DNA of 13,323 bases from Prevotella sp. UBA3288. Its GTDB lineage: Bacteria > Bacteroidota > Bacteroidia > Bacteroidales > Bacteroidaceae. The position numbers were made by a program, and so were the translations under genes. The notes beneath the pieces are model-generated. The model was not told the origin of the DNA, did no database searches, and saw only the letters and a list, made by a program, of their open reading frames with translations. How positions within the stretch are numbered: position 1 is the stretch's first letter; every line of letters starts with the position of its first letter. The stretch lies in assembly GCA_002361655.1 (NCBI GenBank), contig DETM01000004.1, positions 6,703 to 20,025 of the forward strand. The letters are read 5' to 3'. This document shows, piece after piece, positions 5,954 to 12,852 of the stretch.

Positions 5954-7079
5954 ACTTCACGCCGGTGTTGAACACAGAAGCGACAGCACCCGTGGCCGTT
6001 CCCTCGTACTTCTTGACGAAGTTGCCCTGAGCATCATACTGATTGGTGTAGGTGGGCAGAGCATAGGTACTGACGTTGGGGTCGGTGCTCTTCGAGTAGG
6101 AGGTGATGAAGATGTTGCCCGTGACGGGGTCGGCAGTAATCACTGCAGGATTGTTGATGTCGGCAGGATTCCACTCTGTTGCCTTGTCGGTGGCGGGGTC
6201 GTAAATATAGTACTTCGTCTCGCCGCCGTAAGGAGCGTTGGCAGCAAAGATGCGCTTGCCGTCGGTGCCCATGGCGGTGCCGTCGCAAACCTTGGTCACC
6301 TTGCCGTCGACAGTCACGCGGCGCACACCCTGGCCGGTCTGGTTCCAGTTGGCATCGTAGGTGCCATAGTCAAGATAGTAGACATTGTTGCCAATGGTAG
6401 TGATCATCATGGGATTGGTGATAGCCGCGTCCTTGATGGTGGTAACGGCACCCGACTGGAGGTCGATTTTCGACAGCGAGGGATTGACATTGTTGCCATA
6501 ATCGGAGTTGGCCACGAAGAGGTAGCCGCTGCAGACGGTCAGGCCATCAGGATAGGAGCCCACCTCGTAGGTCTTAAACTTCGAGAAGGTGAGTGTGTCA
6601 AGCGCAGCCACGATGCCATTGCCGCCATTGATGCTGTTGCCGTAGCAGGTGAAGTAGACCTTGTCGCCGGCACCAACGATGGCACGGGGACTCACGCCCT
6701 TGGTAGCATCAAGAAGCGTGGTGGTGACGATCTGCTTCTCCACCTTCAGGGTCTTCTTGTCGCACACCCAGATGGTAGCCTCGCCGTCGACGACGATATA
6801 GAGTTTGCTGCCATAGACGGCTACATAGTTGGCAGTCTGTCCGAGGGCCTTACCATTGACCGTCTCGAAAGCCTTCGAGGTGACGGTGCCCGTGGCATAG
6901 TTGATGTAACTCAGGTTGCCACCAATACCGGCACGCTTGTTGCCGGAACCAACGATAAAGAGACCTTCAGACACATCGACGGCACGCTTTCCGGAATCAT
7001 TGTCGTCATCGTTGCTACAAGCAGTGAACACAGATGCTCCAAGCATGAACACTGCCAGACACTTAATAAAACACTTCAT
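5946..7079 (-). CDS. btuG: Surface beta-propeller lipoprotein, probable cobalamin-binding BtuG
   Basis: The 377-residue protein has a signal peptide and lipobox with Cys21, followed at once by SNDDDND, which fits the acidic lipoprotein export signal that sends Bacteroides lipoproteins to the cell surface. The rest is a run of beta-rich repeats of the YncE/DUF5074 propeller type, with recurring blade features such as GNLSYINYATGTV, GATIWVCDKKTLKVEKQ, GIVAALDTLTFSKFKTYEVG, YPDGLTVCSGYLFVANS and LSKIDLQSGAVT. In Bacteroides thetaiotaomicron the propeller BtuG binds B12 very tightly and caps BtuB. The gene lies between btuB (21-bp gap) and btuF (8-bp overlap) under a cobalamin riboswitch, as expected for BtuG. 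The fold and surface location are well supported; B12 binding is inferred from context. Confidence 0.8.
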   Translation of the reverse strand: MKCFIKCLAVFMLGASVFTACSNDDDNDSGKRAVDVSEGLFIVGSGNKRAGIGGNLSYINYATGTVTSKAFETVNGKALGQTANYVAVYGSKLYIVVDGEATIWVCDKKTLKVEKQIVTTTLLDATKGVSPRAIVGAGDKVYFTCYGNSINGGNGIVAALDTLTFSKFKTYEVGSYPDGLTVCSGYLFVANSDYGNNVNPSLSKIDLQSGAVTTIKDAAITNPMMITTIGNNVYYLDYGTYDANWNQTGQGVRRVTVDGKVTKVCDGTAMGTDGKRIFAANAPYGGETKYYIYDPATDKATEWNPADINNPAVITADPVTGNIFITSYSKSTDPNVSTYALPTYTNQYDAQGNFVKKYEGTATGAVASVFNTGVKYE

Positions 7080-7100
7080 AATTTAATGTTACTTTAATAA

Positions 7101-9086
7101 TTAGAATTTATAGTTTAATGATATTTGAAAACTTCTTCCCGGCATCGGATAGTGGCGCACTATCTGATAGTTCTTGTCCGTGAGGTTCTTCAGGTCGGCC
7201 CGTGCCTCGAACAATCCGCCAAGAATGCGGAACTGACGGTAGGCGGTCAGTCCGAGGTCGAAGTAGGAGGGTATGTGGGAGTCGGGCAGATGGGCATTGC
7301 TGCTCCACCGCTCGCCTACGGCCACGCCGCTGACAGAGAGGTTGACCCAGGGATTCTCCCACGACAACGACAGCGAGCCGCTGTGAACGGGGGTATAGGC
7401 AATCTGAAATTTATAGTAGGGTGAGTCGGCACTCGACCGGTTCTCCACCTTCTGCATGGTATAACTGCCGGCCATCGACAGTGTGTGGCCGCCAGCCAGA
7501 CGCCAACTGCCCCTGAGGGTGGCGTCGAGACCAACGATGCGCACTTCGGCCAGATTGGTGCATGTCCACACGAACATATTATACGGTATGGCGACAATCA
7601 TGTCGGTCACCTCGTTGTAATAGCCGTCGAGGGTGGCCTGCACAGAAAGGGGGCGACGGCTGTCGGTGGCCCACGTCAGACCGAGGTTGAACTGGCTGGT
7701 GCGCTCGGGCTGCAGACTGGGAGAGCCATAGTGGAAATAGTAGTTCTCGTTGAAGGTCGGGGCACGAAACAGTTGCTTGTAGGAGGCCCGTACCCGCAGG
7801 TCTGGCAGCAGGGCGTAAGACAGGCTGAGCGAGGGCGACAGACGGCGCATATTGTCAGACGACTCGCCACCATCGTTGCCATTGAAGAACAGCGCATAGA
7901 GCAGCCGGCCGGTGACCGTCAGCCGCCCCGTCTGGTATTTGGTCGTCAGCGACTGCAACACGGTGTGGCGGTGCGGATGGCCGTCCATGGGCAGGTTGCT
8001 GTTCAGGTTGTTGAAGGCATAGTCGGCGGAATAGTCGAACGCCCATCGCTCTGCAGGAGTAAAGAGCAAGGCGGCCGAGCCATAGTACTCGCGCTGATAA
8101 TAGTTGCCGTCGGCTATCTGGCTGGCAGTCATGCCGTCGTCGTAGAACGAGGCCGCCCAGTTGTATTTGGCGTGGGCCTTCAGCGACCACTGCTCGCCCC
8201 AGTGGGTCTGGAACTGCATCTGTCCGAAGAAGTTTCGCTCGCGCAACGACTCACGGCTGGTGTTGCTGTAGTAGTAGACAATGCCGGGCAACTGGCGGTC
8301 GTTGTCGTAGTAATAGACCTTTCCGCTGAGACGGCTGTTGTCGCCGGTCTTGCAGAGGAACTCCAACTCGCCGTGGCCGGCATTCATGCGGCTGTTGCGG
8401 CGGCGGTCGCTGACAGTCTCCGTCACATTGTCAATGGTATAGGGGTAGTCGTTCTCGGCATAGGTGTACTCGCCTACAGCGGCAAAGGCAAAGCGGTCGG
8501 AGAAGTTCTGCTCGTAACGCACAAAGGGACTGACATAGCCGAAGGAGCCCGCCTTGACCTGAGTCGTCAGGTGGGGACGGGTGTTGCCGTTGGGCAGTCT
8601 CAGCGTGCCGATGTTCAGCACGGCCGGTGTGGCGGCCTGGCGGGCGGGAATGAAAATGTCATTGTTGTCGCCGATGACAAGCGAGAGATGGTCGACATTG
8701 TCGAGGGAATAGCGCGAGAGGTCTATCTCGCCGCTCTGACAGTCGGAGAGCATCACGCCGTCGTAACTGACCCCTGTGTGCTTGGCTCCGAAACCGCGCA
8801 CCGAGACGGTCTTCATGCCTCCGGCACCACCGTAGTCGCGCAGCGTGATACCGGGCAGGCGGTGGAGGGCATCGGCCATGTTGGTGACACCCATGCGGAG
8901 CATATCGCTGCGGTCGAGGATATGCATCGGGGCCGTACTCTCCAGACTGTGCTCCTGACGGGTCTCTGTGACGGTGACCTCCTGCAACTGGTGCACGCGG
9001 TCGGTCACAGTGTCGGTGGGCTGTGTCTGCGCCGCAACGCCACACCCCCAGAGAAGGATACCCGAAAGACTGAAAATACGCTTCAT
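7101..9086 (-). CDS. btuB: TonB-dependent outer-membrane receptor, probable cobalamin transporter BtuB
   Basis: The 661-residue protein has a signal peptide (cleavage near VAA-Q20), then a plug domain at about 35-165 with LQEVTVTETR, ADALHRLPGITLRDYGGAGGM (71-91) and VSVRGFGAKHTGVSYDGVML (95-113). The remainder is a beta-barrel rich in alternating aromatic strands, including ELRVRASYKQLFRAP-type and PERTSQFNLGL-type barrel motifs, and it ends in SLNYKF with the C-terminal Phe used for outer-membrane insertion. It lacks the N-terminal CarboxypepD_reg domain of SusC-type receptors and matches the BtuB length class. It is the first gene of the operon and follows a cobalamin riboswitch directly, which makes B12 the likely ligand. 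BtuG is encoded next. Confidence 0.93.
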   Translation of the reverse strand: MKRIFSLSGILLWGCGVAAQTQPTDTVTDRVHQLQEVTVTETRQEHSLESTAPMHILDRSDMLRMGVTNMADALHRLPGITLRDYGGAGGMKTVSVRGFGAKHTGVSYDGVMLSDCQSGEIDLSRYSLDNVDHLSLVIGDNNDIFIPARQAATPAVLNIGTLRLPNGNTRPHLTTQVKAGSFGYVSPFVRYEQNFSDRFAFAAVGEYTYAENDYPYTIDNVTETVSDRRRNSRMNAGHGELEFLCKTGDNSRLSGKVYYYDNDRQLPGIVYYYSNTSRESLRERNFFGQMQFQTHWGEQWSLKAHAKYNWAASFYDDGMTASQIADGNYYQREYYGSAALLFTPAERWAFDYSADYAFNNLNSNLPMDGHPHRHTVLQSLTTKYQTGRLTVTGRLLYALFFNGNDGGESSDNMRRLSPSLSLSYALLPDLRVRASYKQLFRAPTFNENYYFHYGSPSLQPERTSQFNLGLTWATDSRRPLSVQATLDGYYNEVTDMIVAIPYNMFVWTCTNLAEVRIVGLDATLRGSWRLAGGHTLSMAGSYTMQKVENRSSADSPYYKFQIAYTPVHSGSLSLSWENPWVNLSVSGVAVGERWSSNAHLPDSHIPSYFDLGLTAYRQFRILGGLFEARADLKNLTDKNYQIVRHYPMPGRSFQISLNYKF

Positions 9087-9102
9087 GACCTGTTTGTATT
9101 CG

Positions 9103-9122
9103 CCGCCTAACCCTCGAGGCGG
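9103..9122 (-). promoter_or_regulatory. Possible riboswitch expression-platform hairpin before btuB
   Basis: A 6-bp stem (CCGCCT at 9103-9108 with AGGCGG at 9117-9122) lies between the B12 box and the btuB ATG, ending 16 nt before the start. There is no T-run, so control at translation start fits better than termination. The role is inferred from position only. Confidence 0.4.
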
Positions 9123-9129
9123 GAGAGTG

Positions 9130-9300
9130 ATACACGTGCAGAGGCAGGTCTTCTGACTCGTCGCCCGGCAACAAACGTCTTCCCGATATTCCCTATCAGT
9201 GACTCTCGTGTTTGCGCCGTCGCTAAGGGCGACTCACAGCAGCGGGACTGTACGGGATTCTCACCCGATTCCCTTTTAAGCACACCTTCGTGTGCACCAA
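9130..9300 (-). promoter_or_regulatory. Cobalamin (AdoCbl-type) riboswitch controlling btuBGFC
   Basis: Read on the minus strand, the element shows AAAAGGGAATCGGGTGAGAA, then TCCCG and ACAGTCCCGCTGCTGTGA, a GC-rich arm near 9225, and the B12 box AGTCAGAAGACCTGCC (9143-9158). These are the conserved core and B12 box of the cobalamin riboswitch family. A 6-bp hairpin GCACAC-GTGTGC (9280-9295) begins the element. Coenzyme B12 binding is expected to reduce expression of the uptake operon starting at 9086. Confidence 0.95.
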
Positions 9301-9307
9301 TGCGGCT

Positions 9308-9340
9308 GCAAAGGTACAAAGAATATTCTGAATGAGCAAG
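9308..9340 (-). promoter_or_regulatory. Promoter of the riboswitch and btuBGFC operon
   Basis: TACCTTTGC lies at 9316-9308 with a weaker -33 element CTTG at 9340-9337, about 20 nt upstream. Transcription would begin near 9302, just before the first riboswitch hairpin. Confidence 0.75.
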
Positions 9341-9384
9341 GGTTACCCCCAAAAATCTTTTTTCAGCGGCGAAAATGGCACCGC

Positions 9385-9425
9385 ACTGATGGCCGCAACA
9401 CTATTGCAGCGTGACGGCCATCAGT
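9385..9425 (-). terminator. Hairpin spanning the stop codon of the DUF4450 gene
   Basis: A perfect 11-bp stem (9385-9395 with 9415-9425, arms ACTGATGGCCG and CGGCCATCAGT) encloses a 19-nt loop that includes the TAG at 9401-9403. There is no T-run right after it; a short T5 appears about 30 nt further on. It may be a terminator or 3' end stabiliser, but this is not certain. Confidence 0.4.
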
Positions 9426-12361
9426 CCGATGACCACATCGTTAGACAGTGTTCGCACGGTGAGGCTCTTCAACCTCTTGGCGGGATTGAGGGGCATACGC
9501 AGCATCTGGGCGGCACCGCCGGGAATCTCGCGGCCATAAACGCCCTTGATGTCGAGAACCTGCCCCAGGTCGCGACTTACGATGGGCTTGCCGCCGGCAG
9601 CAGCCTGACCCAGACAGACGCGATAGGGGCGAGGCTGTGTGGTGCGGAAGGCCTTGCCGTCGACAAAGTAGTCCTGCTCGATGGGACACCAGTTGTCGGG
9701 ATTGCGCAGACGGAGCGTATCAGTTGTCTGGTCGGTATAGGTGACGACGACCAAGCCGTTGTCAATGCGGCTCTGCATATGATTGGTCGAACCGGCCATT
9801 AGTAGATAGGCAGAGGCGTATTGAGAATTGAGGGGGATGACGATGCTGTCGGGATAGTTGTCCCAGAGGGAGGTATAGACGATGTTCTGTCCATTGTCGG
9901 GGGTACGGAAGGGAACGCCTGCTACCACAAACTCACCATCACGGATGAGGGTACGGAACACGGAGTCGTTGACTGTCGGCGTGTACTGCGGATGACACCA
10001 CTCTCCCACCCCCTGCACGGGAATCTGAAGAGTGGTTGACTGCGGACGCGGCGAGAGATACCTGTTCTTGAAAATATCATCGACCTCGGCATTAAAGTAC
10101 GGGGCAATATCCTGCAGACAGAAAGGTCTCGACAAGTCTGGCTCCCCAAGGCCCCAAGCAGCCGTTTGCACGGTGCAAACCTCGGGGTTGAAGGCTTCAA
10201 ACTCTGGGCTTAAAGCCTTCAAAGTGGGCACTTCGATAACCTGATGCTGTTCGTCGCTGCCGGTTGTGTATCGCCAGACGCCATGCCCCTCATGCTGGGC
10301 TACGATGATGGTCAGCGGCTGACGGAAATGCTGGGTGATCTCATAGCGATCCTTGCCATCCTTACGCGTGTACTTATATTCTAAATAGGGGGTTTTCAGA
10401 CTGACGCTATCCCAAGCCTCGGGGAATCCGGGACGAATGACGCACCGGCCGTTGATGGCATCGGGACAGACACCGAAGAGCCCCTGGATGAGCGTGCGGC
10501 TGGCAATGCCGATGCAGTCGCCAAAATCGCGGTAGCATTCTCCGCGGGCAGCATCGTAGTGTGACAGTTGTCCGAAGTTGGCTGGCGACTGTCCGTAGTA
10601 CATATTGTCCATCACGGTGCCCATGAGAAGATCGAAGCCCTCTTGGCTCTGTCCGGCCTCAAAGCAGGCCAGCGCCATGTGCATGGTCTCTGCCGTAGCC
10701 ACATTGTTGATGCTCCATGCGTAGGGCAGCCAGTTGCTGGTGGCAATGACGTGGTAGGGGGTCTGTTCCACCGGGATATGGGGTAGCGCACGGCGCATGC
10801 CATCAACGGCATCATACCGCTGCCGGGGTGTGCCTACGCCACAATCGATGGGGGTGTAGTAACTCCAGGCAGCAGCACTCTCATGCAAGCGTCTCAAGCC
10901 CATCGCGTCCTGATATTCTGCCCAACGCGCCCCACCTTGAGATGGAACGGAGGAAGTTATCCACAACCGCTCATTCATGGCACGATTGATGGCCTCCGCC
11001 TCATCACGGTAGGGCGTAGGATCCTCGCCAAGGATCTCTGCAATACGACCAGCCATCTGGTGGTGAAAATAATTATACGCTGACGAATGAGTCACTGCGC
11101 CACCACTATAATAAAGGGCATCGCTGGCCCAGATACAACAATAGGCATCGTAGAGATGGTCGCCATCAGGGTCGTAGTTGCGCTTCTCCCAGGCCAGATG
11201 GCGCTTGATAACAGGCCACATCTTCCGCATATAGACCGTGTCGGCATCCCACATGAAATGGCGCATCAATTCGTCCATGTAGTTCAGATTCATGTCGTAG
11301 TGGTGCATCTGGTCGTTGCGTTCAGGGTTGCGGCAGATATAACCGTCAGAATACATCTGTGTGCCCCACCGCTTCTCGGCACGGGCCAGGTTCATCTTCG
11401 CATCCTGCGAGGGATGGGGGATAGTAGCGGGCACATCAGTGACCTGACTCTTGGCATAGGCATCGAAATGGCTCACGGACCGGTCGTTCCATCCCAACAC
11501 ATCGCCGGCATAGGCAGCACGCCATCCGGCCAGCGGCATACGCCAACCAATACATCCATGCAGCCAGGTTTTGCCGTCCCAATCGCCATCGGCAGCCTGA
11601 ACAAGAGCGCCACCCAAGGTGTTGACATAAGGATCGGGGGTACGGAAGCGGATGCGCTCCATCAGACTACCGTTATATATCACAGCCTTCATGAACTCAC
11701 GACGCGCTTGTTCGTCGGACATGGTCGAGATAGTATTGATGGAGTCGATAACAAACCACGTCTCTCCCCCACCCGTCCACGACTTGGTTGCCAAGTCGGC
11801 TTCAGTAGGTGAGGCCTCGAACACACCAGGCTTGTCGGCACCGATGTCGCCGTTGCGACTCAGACGGGGACTGGCAATGGCACAGACACGGGCCTCGAAA
11901 CGGGCTGGTGCTGCAAAACGACGCTCATCGAACAGCCACAAGGCACCCTCGCGGTCGGGCATCGCAACGACCTGCAATGCCAGTTCGGCACCGCTGCCCC
12001 AACGCTGATCACGCAATTGGTAGATTCGCATACCATTGACATATTGCGCCTTGCAATAGTCGGTAGAATCAAGGGCCACGCCATTGACAATAAAGCGAAC
12101 ATGCCGATGGTGGCCTTTCTTTACGACAGCAAAGACCGGCCGGTCGCTCGTCTCTACACGCCAGTCGGAAAAACCGCCATAAAGGGCTCGCGTAAAACGG
12201 TTACGGCCATTCTCGCAGACGAAAGCATCGCCCTCAGGGAAATACTGCTGCTGCCGCTGCTCGTTCTGCCTGCCGTCGTTATACGACTGAAGAGCCCCAG
12301 CAATCTGGGCCTCGCACAAATGACTAACACCTAATAAGAATATCAGCAACAGCCTTCTCAT
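9401..12361 (-). CDS. Secreted DUF4450 protein, six-hairpin glycosidase-like
   Basis: The 986-residue protein has an N-terminal signal peptide (MRRLLLIFLLGVSHLCEAQ) and no lipobox, so it is exported to the periplasm or beyond. The N-terminal block YFPEGDAFVCENGRNRFTRA with LYGGFSDWRVETSDRP (40-74) is the mark of Bacteroidetes DUF4450 proteins. The middle, about 230-660, has the Trp- and acid-rich helical pattern of (alpha/alpha)6 glycosidase-like enzymes, for example DGKTWLHGCIGWRMPLAGWR (262-281) and QMHHYDMNLNYMDELMRHF (351-369). The C-terminus looks beta-rich. A role in cleaving a plant or host glycan is plausible; the substrate and catalytic acids cannot be assigned. Residues 713-735 are encoded by tandem palindromic DNA. 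The gene begins 3 nt after the small membrane-protein gene, with AAGGAG just upstream. Confidence 0.8.
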   Translation of the reverse strand: MRRLLLIFLLGVSHLCEAQIAGALQSYNDGRQNEQRQQQYFPEGDAFVCENGRNRFTRALYGGFSDWRVETSDRPVFAVVKKGHHRHVRFIVNGVALDSTDYCKAQYVNGMRIYQLRDQRWGSGAELALQVVAMPDREGALWLFDERRFAAPARFEARVCAIASPRLSRNGDIGADKPGVFEASPTEADLATKSWTGGGETWFVIDSINTISTMSDEQARREFMKAVIYNGSLMERIRFRTPDPYVNTLGGALVQAADGDWDGKTWLHGCIGWRMPLAGWRAAYAGDVLGWNDRSVSHFDAYAKSQVTDVPATIPHPSQDAKMNLARAEKRWGTQMYSDGYICRNPERNDQMHHYDMNLNYMDELMRHFMWDADTVYMRKMWPVIKRHLAWEKRNYDPDGDHLYDAYCCIWASDALYYSGGAVTHSSAYNYFHHQMAGRIAEILGEDPTPYRDEAEAINRAMNERLWITSSVPSQGGARWAEYQDAMGLRRLHESAAAWSYYTPIDCGVGTPRQRYDAVDGMRRALPHIPVEQTPYHVIATSNWLPYAWSINNVATAETMHMALACFEAGQSQEGFDLLMGTVMDNMYYGQSPANFGQLSHYDAARGECYRDFGDCIGIASRTLIQGLFGVCPDAINGRCVIRPGFPEAWDSVSLKTPYLEYKYTRKDGKDRYEITQHFRQPLTIIVAQHEGHGVWRYTTGSDEQHQVIEVPTLKALSPEFEAFNPEVCTVQTAAWGLGEPDLSRPFCLQDIAPYFNAEVDDIFKNRYLSPRPQSTTLQIPVQGVGEWCHPQYTPTVNDSVFRTLIRDGEFVVAGVPFRTPDNGQNIVYTSLWDNYPDSIVIPLNSQYASAYLLMAGSTNHMQSRIDNGLVVVTYTDQTTDTLRLRNPDNWCPIEQDYFVDGKAFRTTQPRPYRVCLGQAAAGGKPIVSRDLGQVLDIKGVYGREIPGGAAQMLRMPLNPAKRLKSLTVRTLSNDVVIGLMAVTLQ
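10162..10225. repeat. Tandem 22-nt palindromic units inside the DUF4450 gene
   Basis: On the minus strand three units each begin TTTG and recur every 22 nt: TTTGAAGGCTTTAAG, TTTGAAGCCTTCAA and TTTGCACCGTGCAAAC, separated by C-rich spacers ending GAG(G). The third is a perfect 8-bp palindrome around one base (10164-10180); 10188-10197 and 10213-10222 form a perfect 10-bp inverted repeat. Together they encode in-frame residues 713-735, a stretch of unlikely structure between two beta-rich parts. Confidence 0.65.
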
Positions 12362-12364
12362 CGT

Positions 12365-12550
12365 TTATTTCTCCTTTCGCTTTTCAAACCAGTCTATCAC
12401 GTAGGCCTCAGCAATGGCAATGAGAATCATGAAACCCAGGGCCATGGCAAAGCCCCACCAAACGCTGCCCGTTTTCCAGACTGCCAGGAAATATACCAAC
12501 ATACTCAACACGAACTTGACGGTCGTGCGCAAAATAAACTTCCAATTCAT
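12365..12550 (-). CDS. Small two-helix membrane protein of unknown function
   Basis: The 61-residue product starts MNWKFILRTTVKF, has two hydrophobic segments (about 10-25 and 30-48), and ends in the charged tail DWFEKRKEK. An upstream in-frame ATG at 12589 is rejected because the promoter at 12558-12590 lies after it, leaving seven bases between the -7 box and the chosen ATG. It shares an operon with the DUF4450 gene, whose start is 3 nt past this stop, so the pair is probably translationally coupled. I do not recognise the family. The short length and clear promoter, start and shine-like AAGGAG before the next gene argue that it is real. Confidence 0.75.
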   Translation of the reverse strand: MNWKFILRTTVKFVLSMLVYFLAVWKTGSVWWGFAMALGFMILIAIAEAYVIDWFEKRKEK

Positions 12551-12557
12551 ACTGTTG

Positions 12558-12590
12558 GCAAAGGTACGGGTTTTTCTTGAAACAGCCAAA
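12558..12590 (-). promoter_or_regulatory. Promoter of the small membrane protein and DUF4450 gene
   Basis: TACCTTTGC at 12566-12558 with TTTG at 12590-12587, 20 nt apart. The ATG at 12550 is seven bases past the box, so the transcript would be nearly leaderless. Confidence 0.75.
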
Positions 12591-12599
12591 TAAATGGCA

Positions 12600-12691
12600 A
12601 AGAAAAGGCCGGCTATCTCACGACACCCGGCTCCAAAAACAAACTACTTAAAAACTAATCTACTAAAACAAATCAAAAAAATATCTTTTTC
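12600..12691 (-). ncRNA. Candidate ~90-nt RNA between promoter and hairpin
   Basis: A consensus promoter at 12697-12728 would start transcription near 12690. About 60 nt later a hairpin at 12608-12631 follows, with a 5-bp GCCGG/CCGGC stem, a G-G mismatch, a 4-bp inner stem and a GTGA (GNRA) loop, then CTTTTCTTT. The body is T-rich, has no ATG, and contains an imperfect direct repeat (AGTAGATTAGTTTTT and AGTAGTTTGTTTTT). It may be an independent small RNA or an attenuated leader of the small membrane-protein gene. No known RNA family was recognised. Confidence 0.45.
12608..12631 (-). terminator. Terminator-like hairpin with GNRA loop
   Basis: The stem is GCCGG/CCGGC plus TGTC/GATA around a GTGA tetraloop on the minus strand, followed by CTTTTCTTT. 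It lies upstream of the promoter at 12558-12590 and would stop transcripts from the promoter at 12697 or read-through from groEL. Confidence 0.6.
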
Positions 12692-12696
12692 TGCTT

Positions 12697-12728
12697 GCAA
12701 AGGTAGGCATTTTTTTCTACCCGTCAAA
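12697..12728 (-). promoter_or_regulatory. Consensus promoter downstream of groEL
   Basis: TTTG at 12728-12725, exactly 19 nt, then TACCTTTGC at 12705-12697. No start codon follows before the hairpin at 12631-12608, so it drives either a small RNA or a long leader. Confidence 0.75.
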
Positions 12729-12770
12729 GGCTTTTATGCCAAAAAACACAGCCTCTTGACATAAATCAAA

Positions 12771-12828
12771 GGAAATGAGACGTTTACAAAACATCCCATT
12801 CCCTTTTGCTAAGTAGAGGTGGCAAAAG
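12771..12828 (-). terminator. Probable groEL terminator region
   Basis: Two hairpins lie 25-80 nt past the groEL stop. The first has perfect 7-bp arms CTTTTGC/GCAAAAG (12803-12809, 12822-12828). The second is a longer imperfect stem at 12771-12802 with GGAA/TTCC ends and an inner GTTT/AAAC. The following T-rich stretch is short, so termination may be partial. Confidence 0.45.
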
Positions 12829-12852
12829 CACGCCCTATTTATATTCCATTTT

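Noticed and set aside
5778..7097. 439-codon open frame on the plus strand
   Set aside because: Antisense to btuG and the start of btuF, with no recognisable domain; both opposite genes have clear lipoprotein signals and operon overlaps.
9027..9086. Lipobox-like WGC in the BtuB signal peptide
   Set aside because: The residues before the Cys do not fit a lipobox well, and the VAA-Q cleavage site fits a normal signal peptide for a TonB receptor.
7485..9110. 541-codon open frame on the plus strand
   Set aside because: It lies wholly antisense to btuB and its upstream leader, has no promoter or family-like sequence, and reads as low-complexity Val/Ala/Gly; it arises from the GC-rich codon use of btuB.
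9107..9352. 81-codon minus-strand open frame upstream of btuB
   Set aside because: It coincides with the cobalamin riboswitch, whose conserved RNA core explains the sequence.
10162..10225. CRISPR-like array
   Set aside because: Units are 22 nt, only three, without unique spacers, and lie in a coding frame.
10927..10970. Further repeat-derived insert in DUF4450 (residues about 468-479, SSVPSQGGAR)
   Set aside because: The protein stretch resembles the MurU-like insert and may be extra relative to the family, but the DNA shows no clear palindrome, so it is not claimed.
12551..12589. Thirteen-residue extension of the small membrane protein
   Set aside because: The upstream ATG precedes the -7 box, so it would not be on the transcript.
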